A DNA stretch of 64,000 nucleotides from Pedobacter jeongneungensis. Lineage in GTDB: Bacteria; Bacteroidota; Bacteroidia; Sphingobacteriales; Sphingobacteriaceae. The notes below the pieces were generated by a model. It was given only the letters and a program-made list of their open reading frames with translations, had not been told where the DNA came from and searched no databases. Position 1 is the first letter of the stretch; each line of letters opens with the position of its first letter. Location of the stretch: NCBI RefSeq assembly GCF_000633455.1, contig NZ_AYMG01000017.1, forward strand, positions 225,010 through 289,009, read 5' to 3'. The position numbers and the translations under genes were made by a program. Below are positions 49,594-58,868 of this stretch, piece by piece.

Positions 49594-51452
49594 AAAAAAT
49601 AGGGATAAACTTTGCAGCGCTGGCCTTTGTGATGGGGCTGCAAAGTGCATCTGCCCAGGTTAAGCTGAGTGCAAACCGTGGGCACAGTCATAACGATTAT
49701 AAGCAGGAGATTCCGCTTTTAACGGCCTATTATGCAGAAATGGGATCCATTGAGGCCGATGTATTTTTAAAGGATGGCGAATTATATGTAGCGCATGAGG
49801 CTTCAGAAATCAGGTCGGGTTTTACACTTAAAAAAATATACCTCGATCCGCTTGCGCAGTTTTTTAAAGCAAAAGGAAACCATCCTTATAGAAATGCAGC
49901 TTTAAAACTGCAATTGGTGGTTGATGTAAAAGAAGATTACAAGCATGTGTTACCAGTATTGCTAAAAGAACTCGAAACTTATGCCGAGGTTTTCGATGCA
50001 AAAAAGAATGCCAATGCCATAAAAGTAGTGATTAGTGGCGATATGCCTGTTCCTGCCGATTTTAAAAATTACGATGAGCAATTATCTTTCGATGGCAGGC
50101 CGACAACCACTTATACTGATACACAATTAACACGGGTGGCGATGATCAGTGATGATTTGAAAAACCATACCGTATGGAATGGAAAGGGAAACCCAACCAA
50201 AACCGACGAGGTGAAAATGAGGACTGCGATCAATAATGCTCACCAAAAAGGAAAACCTTTCAGGTTCTGGGCTACACAGGATAGTCCAAACACCTGGATT
50301 GTGCTCGAAAGGCTTGGTGCAGACTGGATCAATACTGATAAACCGACCAAACTGAAGGATTTTTATCTTCATCAGGATAAACTCAGTTATACTAATCCAA
50401 AACCTTACACGCCCTATACCCCGACATATAAATCAGACGGACAAAATAAAGCACCTAAAAACGTTATTCTGCTAATTGGTGATGGAATGGGACTGGCCGC
50501 AATCCACGCCGGACTGATTGCCAACCACGGCGACCTGAATATGGCGAGGTTCCGTAACATTGGTTTTTCTGAAACCGCTGCGGCTGATGCCGGAAATACC
50601 GATTCGGCTGCAGGTGGAAGCGCTATGGCAATCGGTTATAAAACCAATAACCGTTACATCGGAATGGGACCTGATGACCAGAACAAAACCAATCTGGTTG
50701 ATACTTTGTCCGGTTTCGGGATCAAAAGTGGCATCATTAGTTCAGGCGATCTAACCGATGCAACACCGGCGGTATTCTATGCCCATCAGCTCGACCGCTC
50801 TTACAACGGAGCAATTGCGAATGATCTGTTAAGCAGCAAAGCCGAAGTTTTAGTCGGTTCTAACCGTAAAGCTTTCGAGCAGAATAAGAACAGCAACCTT
50901 TTGTCAGAACTTAAAAGCAAAGGCTTTCAGATCACAAACAGTTTAGCTGATTTTGAAAAGCAATATAATGGCAAACAGCTGGTTTTATTGGACGATTCGG
51001 CTACCCGACCTGCAATAAAAGGCCGTGGCGATATGCTGAAAAAATCGTTATTGCATACCATTCAGGTCTTATCTAAAAATAAGCATGGTTTCTTTATCAT
51101 GGCTGAAGGTGCACAGATTGATTATGGAGGTCATGCCAACGATTTGCCTTATCTCGTTACCGAATTACACGATTTCGACCGGACCATTGCTGAAGCACTC
51201 CGTTTTGCTGATCAGGATGGCGAAACACTGGTGATCGTAACTGCCGATCACGAAACAGGTGGATTAACGCTTTTAGATGGTGCCGCCGAAAAAGGAATGG
51301 TAAGGGGCGAATTTAGCACCAATGATCATACAGGCATTATGGTTCCGGTTTTTGCTTATGGTCCTGGTTCTCAAAATTTCAACGGCATTTATCAAAATAA
51401 CCAGATTTTTCATAAAATCATCAAAGCTTATCGCTCGGTAAAAGCTCAATAA
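49587..51452 (+). CDS. bifunctional glycerophosphodiester phosphodiesterase-like / alkaline phosphatase fusion
   Basis: A 621-residue exported fusion with signal peptide (1-23, SASAQ). Residues about 28-275 look like a PI-PLC/GDPD-type phosphodiesterase barrel (NRGHSHNDYKQEIPLLTAYY, GSIEADVFLKDGELYVAHEA, GADWINTDKPTKLKDFY). Residues about 290-621 are an alkaline phosphatase: LLIGDGMGLAAIHAGL metal site, the phosphoryl-accepting Ser in TDSAAGGSAMA, EGAQIDYGGHANDLPY and TADHETGGL zinc ligands. One chain could therefore cut a phosphodiester and then strip the phosphate, in the periplasm or at the surface. The start overlaps susD. Confidence 0.88.
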   Translation: MVKKIGINFAALAFVMGLQSASAQVKLSANRGHSHNDYKQEIPLLTAYYAEMGSIEADVFLKDGELYVAHEASEIRSGFTLKKIYLDPLAQFFKAKGNHPYRNAALKLQLVVDVKEDYKHVLPVLLKELETYAEVFDAKKNANAIKVVISGDMPVPADFKNYDEQLSFDGRPTTTYTDTQLTRVAMISDDLKNHTVWNGKGNPTKTDEVKMRTAINNAHQKGKPFRFWATQDSPNTWIVLERLGADWINTDKPTKLKDFYLHQDKLSYTNPKPYTPYTPTYKSDGQNKAPKNVILLIGDGMGLAAIHAGLIANHGDLNMARFRNIGFSETAAADAGNTDSAAGGSAMAIGYKTNNRYIGMGPDDQNKTNLVDTLSGFGIKSGIISSGDLTDATPAVFYAHQLDRSYNGAIANDLLSSKAEVLVGSNRKAFEQNKNSNLLSELKSKGFQITNSLADFEKQYNGKQLVLLDDSATRPAIKGRGDMLKKSLLHTIQVLSKNKHGFFIMAEGAQIDYGGHANDLPYLVTELHDFDRTIAEALRFADQDGETLVIVTADHETGGLTLLDGAAEKGMVRGEFSTNDHTGIMVPVFAYGPGSQNFNGIYQNNQIFHKIIKAYRSVKAQ

Positions 51453-51566
51453 ATTTAATAAACCAAACAATCTCTGTAGCGGTGCCTGTATAATGCAGCG
51501 CCGCTTTTTTCTTAATGTTAACGCAACATTGCAATGCTAATTTTGAAACCAATTAGAGAAAACCTG

Positions 51567-52469
51567 ATGGAAAGAAGATCTGCACTCAAAAATATAGGCG
51601 GCCTGTTTTTGCTGCCAACCTTATCAAAAGTTTCGTTACCGGCTGAGAAAAATCCTGTTTTAAGGGTGGCGCACATTACTGATGTTCACCTGAAGAATCA
51701 ATTTAATGCTCCTGCCAGATTTGTCAAGTGTTTGCATCACTTACAGGCACAATCGCCAAAAGTAGACCTGATTTTAAACGGTGGAGACATCGTTTTCGAT
51801 ATGAACAAAGAGAATATCGGCACTATAAACGATCAATGGAAACTGGTGCAGGAAACCATGAAAAACGAATGTGGTATCCCGGTGCGTTATTGTTTGGGTA
51901 ACCACGATATCTGGTGGAATGAGGCTAGCAAAGGCGAGGTTTATTATGGTAAAAAATATGCCATGGATAAATTGCAGCTGGTTAAACCTTATTACAGCTT
52001 GGTACAAAACGGCTGGAAAATTATCGTATTGGATAGTACACACCTTGATATCGATAATACCTGGTACATCGGTAAATTGGGCGATGAACAGTTAAACTGG
52101 CTAAAAATCGAATTGGAAGGCACCAGTAAAACGATGCCAATCATGGTAATGTCGCACATTCCGATCCTTACTGCTTTGTTGATGATAGAAGATGATATTG
52201 TAAACAAGTGGACCATGCTGGGTGGCGATATGCATACCGATACAGCAAAAATCATTAACCTTTTTTACCAGCACCCCAACGTAAAACTGTGTTTAAGCGG
52301 CCATTTGCACATGCGCGATAAAGTGGTTTATAACGGCGTTACTTACCTCTGCAATGGTGCCGTATCCGGTGCATGGTGGGAGGGGAACAGAAGAGAAACC
52401 GCACCAGGTTATGGTTTGATCGATTTGTATGAGGATGGCAGTTTTGAAGAGAAGTATGTGAATTATTAA
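51567..52469 (+). CDS. calcineurin-like metallophosphoesterase
   Basis: I start at ATG 51567 (MERRSALKNIGGLFLLP); the frame extends 11 codons further up. The 300-residue protein has a Tat-like or Sec signal and the metallophosphoesterase motifs in order: AHITDVHLK (D-x-H), LNGGDIVFD (GD), YCLGNHDIWW (GNHD), MSHIPILTA and LSGHLHMRD (GH-x-H). These bind two metal ions and hydrolyse phosphomonoesters or diesters. About 80 bp follow the fusion gene stop, so it likely belongs to the same organophosphate operon. Confidence 0.9.
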   Translation: MERRSALKNIGGLFLLPTLSKVSLPAEKNPVLRVAHITDVHLKNQFNAPARFVKCLHHLQAQSPKVDLILNGGDIVFDMNKENIGTINDQWKLVQETMKNECGIPVRYCLGNHDIWWNEASKGEVYYGKKYAMDKLQLVKPYYSLVQNGWKIIVLDSTHLDIDNTWYIGKLGDEQLNWLKIELEGTSKTMPIMVMSHIPILTALLMIEDDIVNKWTMLGGDMHTDTAKIINLFYQHPNVKLCLSGHLHMRDKVVYNGVTYLCNGAVSGAWWEGNRRETAPGYGLIDLYEDGSFEEKYVNY

Positions 52470-52747
52470 ATGATGGAAATTTTCAAGATTCGTCATCCCC
52501 GTGCAGACGGGGATCTTAATGCAAATAAGGCATGGTAATGGCATTAAGATTCCCAATCGGGTTGGGAATGACGCCCGCATTTGAATTTACTAACAACCTC
52601 TTAATGCCCTTAACTTCTTAATGGTCGAAAGCAATTAAAATAATAATTACTTTTTACGATTGTCTAACCTAGTGCGGAAAACTATTCTTGTTATTCCCTT
52701 AACATTGCTTTCATATTTAGATCCTTGCTTTGTTCAAAAAAGAATAA
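52470..52747. other. spacer with a GGGAATCTTAA-type palindromic repeat
   Basis: The repeat occupies 52491-52573. The remainder has no gene; the 3' part is AT-rich, probably with the promoter of the phytase-like gene, but no clean TAnnTTTG box was found. Confidence 0.6.
52491..52573. repeat. dispersed palindromic repeat, GGGAATCTTAA/TTAAGATTCCC family, copy 2
   Basis: Starts CGTCATCCCCGTGCAGACGG and ends GGTTGGGAATGACG. The internal GGATCTTAAT and ATTAAGATTCCC arms and the outer CGTCAT/ATGACG ends match copies at 4688 and 54059. Confidence 0.85.
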
Positions 52748-54043
52748 ATGAAAAGAGATCTACTCACCCTGATAGCCGCCGCATCTATCGGTATGGTATC
52801 GTGCAAAAAGAACCATGATGAAACACCAGCAGAATTTACTTACCCTGCAATGGCCGAAGTTTCTGATCCTTCGATACTTTTTACCACAACTGCAGGTGTA
52901 AAAGTATATAACGGTGGTTTCGGTTCGGCTGTAGCTGCTGATCCCAATTCGCCGGATGTTTTTTACATGATGACCGATAGGGGATCGAATGTTGCCGGGC
53001 AGCTGGTCAATTCCATCATCATCGGAAAACCGGATTTTGATCCGCAGATTGGAAAATTCAGGTTAAAAGATGGCAAATTGGTACTTGAGCAAACGATAGA
53101 ACTAAAAAATGCCTCAGGTGGTAAATTAAACGGATTACCTAATCCTGCGGGAATGGGTGCTTCTGGAGAAATTGCCTACGATTTAAACGGGCAGGTAATT
53201 ACGCCAAGTGCTGATGGCATCGACTCAGAAGGTTTGGTAAGGGCTGCTGACGGATCGTTCTGGATCAGCGATGAATATGGACCACACATTGTACACGTTG
53301 ATGCAACAGGAAAAACTATAGAACGGATTAACCCATTTGGAACGGGAACCGGCGGACGTAAAATCCCGGCGGTATTTGCAAACAGAAGAGCAAACCGTGG
53401 GATGGAAGGCTTAGCCATTACGCCAGATGGAAAAACTTTGGTGGGCATGATGCAATCGCCGATGTACAATCCTTCAAAAAGTGCAGTAACCAATTCGGTT
53501 GTATTAAGAATCCTAACTTTTGATATTGCTACAGGTGCAACCAAACAATATGCCTATTTAATGGATAATGTAAGCCTTACAGGTGTGAGTGATATTGTTG
53601 CCGTAAATAGTACTACCTTTTTAACCATTGAGCGTGATGGTTTATATGGCGGTGCAGCAAGCAATCCTGCTACATTTAAAAAAGTTTTTAAAATCGACAT
53701 CAGCGGCGCTACCGATATTTCTGATGCCAATAACGGCGCAACGGGTAAACTTTATGGTGGTAAAACGGTTGAAGAATTGAACAATGCAGCAGGCTTAAGC
53801 GGAGCAGGCATTACACCGGTAAGCAAAACGGTTGTTTTAGACCTTTTAAAAGATCTTCCATCTGTTTATCCGCACGATAAAGCAGAAGGTTTAGCCTTGT
53901 TGCCAGGTAATATTTTGGTGATATCTAACGATGATGATTTTGGTGTAGTAGATAATGGCGCAAGTGGTTTTGCCCAGAAAATTTTGCCTTTAACCAATTC
54001 GGTAGATCGAAACCGCTTGTATTTTGTGAAAATTAAGCTTTAG
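52748..54043 (+). CDS. phytase-like esterase domain lipoprotein
   Basis: A 431-residue lipoprotein (lipobox MVSC, Cys19) matching the Phytase_like domain, a six-bladed propeller: NGGFGSAVAADPNSPDVFYM, DSEGLVRAADGSFWISDEYG, NRGMEGLAITPDGKTLVGMM and HDKAEGLALLPGNILVISND are the family blocks. The domain is found in secreted esterases; catalytic activity on phytate is not established for it. Its place after two phosphatase genes supports a role in organophosphate use. It may be co-regulated or have its own promoter, given the 278-bp gap. Confidence 0.85.
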   Translation: MKRDLLTLIAAASIGMVSCKKNHDETPAEFTYPAMAEVSDPSILFTTTAGVKVYNGGFGSAVAADPNSPDVFYMMTDRGSNVAGQLVNSIIIGKPDFDPQIGKFRLKDGKLVLEQTIELKNASGGKLNGLPNPAGMGASGEIAYDLNGQVITPSADGIDSEGLVRAADGSFWISDEYGPHIVHVDATGKTIERINPFGTGTGGRKIPAVFANRRANRGMEGLAITPDGKTLVGMMQSPMYNPSKSAVTNSVVLRILTFDIATGATKQYAYLMDNVSLTGVSDIVAVNSTTFLTIERDGLYGGAASNPATFKKVFKIDISGATDISDANNGATGKLYGGKTVEELNNAAGLSGAGITPVSKTVVLDLLKDLPSVYPHDKAEGLALLPGNILVISNDDDFGVVDNGASGFAQKILPLTNSVDRNRLYFVKIKL

Positions 54044-54058
54044 GATATTTGGAGCGGT

Positions 54059-54128
54059 CGTCATTCCCAACCCGATTGGGAATCTTAATGCAAAACGCTT
54101 TAAGATTCCCGCCTGCGCGGGAATGACG
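54059..54128. repeat. dispersed palindromic repeat, GGGAATCTTAA/TTAAGATTCCC family, copy 3
   Basis: CGTCATTCCCAACCCGATTG to GCCTGCGCGGGAATGACG; the two halves are in the opposite order from copies 1 and 2. It fills the convergent spacer between the phytase-like and outer-membrane genes and may serve as their terminator. Confidence 0.85.
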
Positions 54129-54150
54129 CCATTACCAAACTTATCTCATT

Positions 54151-56565
54151 CTAATTCTTCCCAACCCTGTTCTCTTCATCACTTGTTCCTGTTCTTCTGC
54201 TGCGGGCAGTTTTAATTTTCATGTTCCCGAATTTATAAGTGAAACTCAGGTTTACCCTCCGGCTTTCCCATTCGTTTTTCCAATAGGTTTTAATGTTGTT
54301 ATACTCCAGGTTTGCCCTAAATGCACTGGTGTTAAATACATCGTTAACTTTTAAGGCCAATGTGGCATTCTTATTCCAGAAGGTTTTCTTCGCGCCGATA
54401 TTAAGCTGATAACTTCCTAAACTGCGGAACAGACCTGAAACTGAAGGAGAATCGTAATAAGCATAGGCTGATAAACTATAGTTTTTAGGCAAAGTAATGG
54501 TGTTATCAGTCATTATAGACCAGTTCCACGAGAAGGCATTATAACCATTTCCCTGTACAGCCGATTCGGTGCGGTTAAATCCTGCTGAAACTTCAGTACT
54601 GTTATTCCACCATTTGGTTACATCAAAAGGACTTCCGGTTGCCATGTAAAAGTTGGTGGTGCGGCTCAGGTTTTCTGGTCGCGAGATGCTTTCTTTAGTC
54701 GCATCGTTTTGATAAACCACTTCCCATATCGATCCATTATTAACTGAATAGCTCAACGTTAATACCCTGAAATTTTTAATCGAGTAGTTAAATTCAAAGC
54801 TGTTGGCGTAGGAGGGCTGTAAAAACGGGTTCCCCTGTAAGGCAGTATAAGGATCGCTATAAAAAGTAAATGGATTTAAACTACTGTACGATGGGCGGTT
54901 AATGCTTTTGCGGTAGGCAGCCGTAATCAGGTTGTTCGAATCGAGTTTTAAAGAAATAAAAAGTGTTGGAAAAAGCTTCCAGTATTTTCTGTCGATCAGC
55001 GTATTCGTTCCCGATGAACTGCCATTTCCCAAAGTCTGCTCCGCACGTAAGCCTGCTTTGATCTGCAAATTTTTAAAGCTTTGATCTAATGAAAGATAAC
55101 CTGCATTAATGTTTTCGTTGTATAAAAATAAGTTCGTCCTTCTTGGATCGGTGATCCAGCCGGCGGTTTTCAGCGAATCGAAACGTACATCACTTTCCGA
55201 TTTTACCCAGCTGCTTTTCCAACCGGTTTCCATTTTTAGTGTTTTATTAAAGTTCAGGGTATAATCGGCCTTGATTGAATAAATGGATACTTTACCCATC
55301 CCATTATTGCGAAGATCGATCGGAGTACCAATAAGCTGGTCGTTGGCATCAAGGTAATTATTGGTAAAAGTTTCGTTTCTGCTATTGTCGTAACGCACAT
55401 AATCGGCATCAAATCCTAGCTCGCCTCCCAATGTATCGGTTTTTAAACGGTAATTTAAATTAATAGCGTGATTTTTTTCGGTATTGCTCTGCGGATTGTA
55501 CATACTCGTTCCACCCATTTTTGCCCCGGCAGCATTATAGTTTACCGAGTTGCTATTTACCTTGGTTTCTTCAGGAGCGGTATAACCCTTTACCATAATG
55601 CCCAGGGTATTTTTATCATCAATAAAATAATCTGCACCTGTAGAATAATTTAAGCTATTGGTAATCGGATGCCAAAAATTAAGCTGGTTATATTGTTCTT
55701 CCCCGATGGTTCGGTTTAGTGTTAGCCTGTTGTAAGAGTTATAATGACCTGCATTTAAGCGCAGATAAGTACTCACTTTACCAATATTGTAATTAAGGTT
55801 GGTGCCACCAAAAGCTTTCTCATAACGGCCATAGCCTCCGCCAAGGTTCATATTGCCATTAAAGCCCTGCATTTTGTTCCTTTTCAGTTTAATATTGATG
55901 ATCCCGGCCGTTCCAGCTGCATCAAATGAAGAAGGTGGGTTAGAAATCAGTTCTATTTTGCTTAATACCGATCCTGGTAACGATTTTAAGTAAGTGGTTA
56001 ATTCCATACCCGTCATGTAACTCAATTTACCATCAATCATTACATTAATGCCTTTTTTACCTTTAAGTACGATGTTATCATCCTTATCCAGTTTTACACC
56101 CGGCGACCTGCTGATCACTTCCAGTGCATTATCGCCTGCCGTATTCATTTGCTCTACATTGACCACCACACGGTCGGCTTTTTGATCAATAACCGGCATT
56201 TTAGATATAATATTTACCTCCTTAAGGTTTTGTGAGCGATCAGTTAACACAATTGCAGGTACTTTAACCGCCATATCTTTTACTTCGAAAGGTGCAGATT
56301 GGCTTTTATCATAACCCATCATCAGCGCTTTAATTAAATATTGGCCTGGTTTTACCTGGCTAAATTCGTAAAGTCCCTGTTGGTTAGTAGCCTGTAGCGC
56401 AACCGAAGCAGAATCGGGCAGGTGGATCAGGGCTACAGAAGCATAATCTAGTGCTTTATTGCTTTTATCGGTAACTGTTCCTGATATTTTGGTGTTTTGA
56501 GCAAAAACTGTTTTAATACCGAAAAGGAAGAGGAAAAAAATGGTAGGTTTTATTAAGCGGTTCAT
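54151..56565 (-). CDS. outer-membrane beta-barrel receptor with carboxypeptidase-like N-domain
   Basis: An 804-residue outer-membrane protein with signal peptide (1-22, TVFAQ). A CarboxypepD-regulatory-like domain (about 24-105), then a plug-like segment (ALEVISRSPGVKLDKDDNIV, GKKGINVMIDGKLSYMTG, ELISNPPSSFDAAGTAGIIN) and a long OMP_b-brl barrel (about 240-790). It resembles the OMP at 1118 in design, though the sequences differ. Its start faces a LytS/LytTR two-component pair across a 206-bp divergent spacer, which may control it. Confidence 0.88.
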   Translation of the reverse strand: MNRLIKPTIFFLFLFGIKTVFAQNTKISGTVTDKSNKALDYASVALIHLPDSASVALQATNQQGLYEFSQVKPGQYLIKALMMGYDKSQSAPFEVKDMAVKVPAIVLTDRSQNLKEVNIISKMPVIDQKADRVVVNVEQMNTAGDNALEVISRSPGVKLDKDDNIVLKGKKGINVMIDGKLSYMTGMELTTYLKSLPGSVLSKIELISNPPSSFDAAGTAGIINIKLKRNKMQGFNGNMNLGGGYGRYEKAFGGTNLNYNIGKVSTYLRLNAGHYNSYNRLTLNRTIGEEQYNQLNFWHPITNSLNYSTGADYFIDDKNTLGIMVKGYTAPEETKVNSNSVNYNAAGAKMGGTSMYNPQSNTEKNHAINLNYRLKTDTLGGELGFDADYVRYDNSRNETFTNNYLDANDQLIGTPIDLRNNGMGKVSIYSIKADYTLNFNKTLKMETGWKSSWVKSESDVRFDSLKTAGWITDPRRTNLFLYNENINAGYLSLDQSFKNLQIKAGLRAEQTLGNGSSSGTNTLIDRKYWKLFPTLFISLKLDSNNLITAAYRKSINRPSYSSLNPFTFYSDPYTALQGNPFLQPSYANSFEFNYSIKNFRVLTLSYSVNNGSIWEVVYQNDATKESISRPENLSRTTNFYMATGSPFDVTKWWNNSTEVSAGFNRTESAVQGNGYNAFSWNWSIMTDNTITLPKNYSLSAYAYYDSPSVSGLFRSLGSYQLNIGAKKTFWNKNATLALKVNDVFNTSAFRANLEYNNIKTYWKNEWESRRVNLSFTYKFGNMKIKTARSRRTGTSDEENRVGKN

Positions 56566-56771
56566 CTTATGTTTGTTTTAATTGATGTTTCAAAGATGAA
56601 AAGCCTGCCTCAGCCTAAAAATTATATAATCCCAACCCCTTAAAATATTATCCCAATGCATTTTTTGGTTATAAATGGCGTTAATCCTTAAAAAAGATAG
56701 GTTGGGATAATTATTTGCAGGTTTGGCATAAGAAAATAGGCCATTAAAAAAGCTTTGTATAGTTTTAGGGC

Positions 56772-57779
56772 ATGAAAACAATAAAAACCATTTCCATCCA
56801 TATTCTTTGCTGGGTACTCGTATTGGGCTATTTTTATGGTGGCTATTTAATTGATGGCACAACATTTACTAAAGCTGCTTTTAGTATCTCTATGAATTTT
56901 ATACAATTGATAGAATTCTACATCTGTTATTTATGGGTATATCCGAGATTTTTAAAAAAGCATAAAATACCACAGTTAATCGGGGGTATCTTATTTACCA
57001 TAGCCGTATTTATTGCACTGAGGTATTTAATAGAGGAAGTGCTTTATTTAAAATGGTTTGGTTTTCATAATTATGATGATGGTGTAACTACCTGGGCTTA
57101 CATTTCAGATAATATTTATTGGAGCATTGCCTTTATTGTGGCGCCGGCTGCTGTTTATGGGATTGAGCAGAGTTTTAAATCGGAGCAGGTAAACCGGAAA
57201 CTTAAAGAAGAAGTAGTAAAAGCAGAGCTGTCGTTTTTGAAATCGCAAATCAACCCACATTTTTTATATAATACCTTAAATTATGTATATTCTCTGGCCA
57301 TTCCTGTTTCGGATAAACTGGCCAATGCCGTTTTACGCTTGTCTGATCTGATGCGTTATACTTTGAACGATAGTCCGGATGGTAAAGTGAGTTTAGATAA
57401 AGAAGTAGAATACCTGGAAAGTTACGTTGAGCTATTTAAAATGCGTTTCGAGCCAAAATTTTATGTCGACTTTGTAACCGAAGGCATCAGTGATCAAAAA
57501 ATAGCCTCACTTATATTGATTCCTTTTGTTGAAAATGCCTTTAAACATGGCGTGGTAAATGATGAAGCACAACCCGTTCGCATTAAACTAAAAGTACAGC
57601 ATAAACGTTTAAGTTTTGAAGTGAGCAACAAGATCAGCCATGCACAGAAAGACCATTCGAGTGGTATTGGGATGATAAATATTCATCGGAGGTTAGATCT
57701 GATTTATCCTGACAGGCATGAACTATTGATTTCTAACAATGGCAATACCTATAAAAGCACTTTGATTTTAAATCTCTAA
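56772..57779 (+). CDS. LytS/YehU-type sensor histidine kinase
   Basis: A 335-residue kinase with four N-terminal transmembrane helices (about 8-28, 33-58, 68-90, 110-130), then the His_kinase domain with FLKSQINPHFLYNTLNYVYS (phospho-accepting His near 160) and an HATPase with VENAFKHGV N-box and SGIGMINIHRRL G-box. There is no extracytoplasmic sensor domain of any size, so it may sense membrane state. Its LytTR partner follows after 152 bp containing a palindromic repeat. Probably senses an envelope signal linked to the divergent outer-membrane gene. Confidence 0.92.
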   Translation: MKTIKTISIHILCWVLVLGYFYGGYLIDGTTFTKAAFSISMNFIQLIEFYICYLWVYPRFLKKHKIPQLIGGILFTIAVFIALRYLIEEVLYLKWFGFHNYDDGVTTWAYISDNIYWSIAFIVAPAAVYGIEQSFKSEQVNRKLKEEVVKAELSFLKSQINPHFLYNTLNYVYSLAIPVSDKLANAVLRLSDLMRYTLNDSPDGKVSLDKEVEYLESYVELFKMRFEPKFYVDFVTEGISDQKIASLILIPFVENAFKHGVVNDEAQPVRIKLKVQHKRLSFEVSNKISHAQKDHSSGIGMINIHRRLDLIYPDRHELLISNNGNTYKSTLILNL

Positions 57780-57814
57780 TGGATAATTTGTATTATTAAG
57801 GAGAAAGCAAAAAT

Positions 57815-57895
57815 ATTGTCATCCTGAGCCTGTCGAAGGGCAAATATTTTTATTTTCGATGAATGAGAAGTCTTCGACAAGCTCAGACTGACAAT
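57815..57895. repeat. dispersed inverted repeat, CCTGAGCCTGTCGAAG family
   Basis: ATTGTCATCCTGAGCCTGTC (57815 on) and TTCGACAAGCTCAGACTGAC (57873 on) are near-complementary arms with a 35-bp spacer. It sits between the kinase and response-regulator genes. Confidence 0.7.
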
Positions 57896-57931
57896 TATAT
57901 TTAATAAACTATTTACCCCTAAACGCCTACT

Positions 57932-58666
57932 ATGATCCGTTGCCTTGCTGTTGATGATGAATCTTATGCTTCAGATATTATTGCTGCCTTTATCAATAAA
58001 ACCCCTTTTTTAGAATTAGTGGGCACCACAACCAATGCTTTTGAAGCGCTTAATCTGGTGCAGGAAGGTAAGGTAGATCTGGTGTTTCTGGATATTCAGA
58101 TGCCCGAGCTAACAGGGATCCAGTTTTTAAAAATCTGTGGGGGTAAATGTAAAGTGATCCTCACCACAGCCTATCCCGAATATGCTTTAGAAGGTTTTGA
58201 TCTCGATGTGGTAGATTATCTCCTTAAACCAATTTCTTACGAGCGTTTTTACAAAGCCGCCACCAAGGCCCAGCAGATTTTATCGCCTGTAACCCCTGTT
58301 CAGCAGGAAGTTATTTTGCAAAAGCCCGCCCAGGGCAATGACTTCATTTTCATTAAAGGCGATACCAAGAATAAATTTATCAAGGTTAATTACGAAGAAA
58401 TCCTCTATGTTGAAGGATTGAAAAATTACGTTTCGGTATATACCGCTACACAGCGGATCATTACCTACCAATCGTTACGTGAGCTGGAAACCGAATTGCC
58501 ACAACCGCCTTTTTACCGCATCCATAAGTCATACATCATCTCGCTGGAAAAAATTAAAATGATCGATGGAAATACCGTTTTTATCAATGATCAGGCCATT
58601 CCAATCGGTGAAACGTATAAAGAAGAGTTTTTTAAAGTGGTAAGGGAAGGGAAAAAGAATGGTTAA
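57932..58666 (+). CDS. LytTR-family response regulator
   Basis: A 244-residue response regulator. The receiver domain (1-120) has the acidic pocket VDDE, the phospho-accepting Asp in LVFLDIQMPELTG (near 53) and the YLLKPIS Lys (near 100). The C-terminal LytTR DNA-binding domain (about 135-240) has NKFIKVNYEEILYVEGLKNY and FYRIHKSYIISLEKIKMIDG. LytTR proteins bind direct repeats about 20 bp apart; the divergent 56566-56771 spacer is the natural place to look. Confidence 0.95.
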   Translation: MIRCLAVDDESYASDIIAAFINKTPFLELVGTTTNAFEALNLVQEGKVDLVFLDIQMPELTGIQFLKICGGKCKVILTTAYPEYALEGFDLDVVDYLLKPISYERFYKAATKAQQILSPVTPVQQEVILQKPAQGNDFIFIKGDTKNKFIKVNYEEILYVEGLKNYVSVYTATQRIITYQSLRELETELPQPPFYRIHKSYIISLEKIKMIDGNTVFINDQAIPIGETYKEEFFKVVREGKKNG

Positions 58667-58868
58667 TTGTTTAGAGTTGGTTAACTGGTTAATTGAGGAA
58701 TAATTAAAAATTGTTGAATTGTTAAATTGCTGGGATTCATCTTCAGTTAACCAGTTTCAACAGTTAACCGATTAACCCAACTAACGATTAACCAACCTTG
58801 TGAATAAATTCTCCCCAATATTTCTATCGATTTTTTTAAGTTTGTTGCTTAAAGATTAAAATCAAAAA
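58667..58868. other. word-like GGTTAA/TTAACC low-complexity spacer
   Basis: Repeated GTTAACTGGTTAATTG-like words and their complements fill about 58665-58798, allowing many alternative hairpins. No gene was seen. The TAAGTTTG box at 58837-58844 is the likely -7 element of the next gene. Confidence 0.55.
58837..58844 (+). promoter_or_regulatory. TAnnTTTG box (TAAGTTTG) before the MazG-like gene
   Basis: The box ends 24 bp before the ATG at 58869. No perfect -33 TTTG is present; the region at the right distance reads TTTC. Confidence 0.5.
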
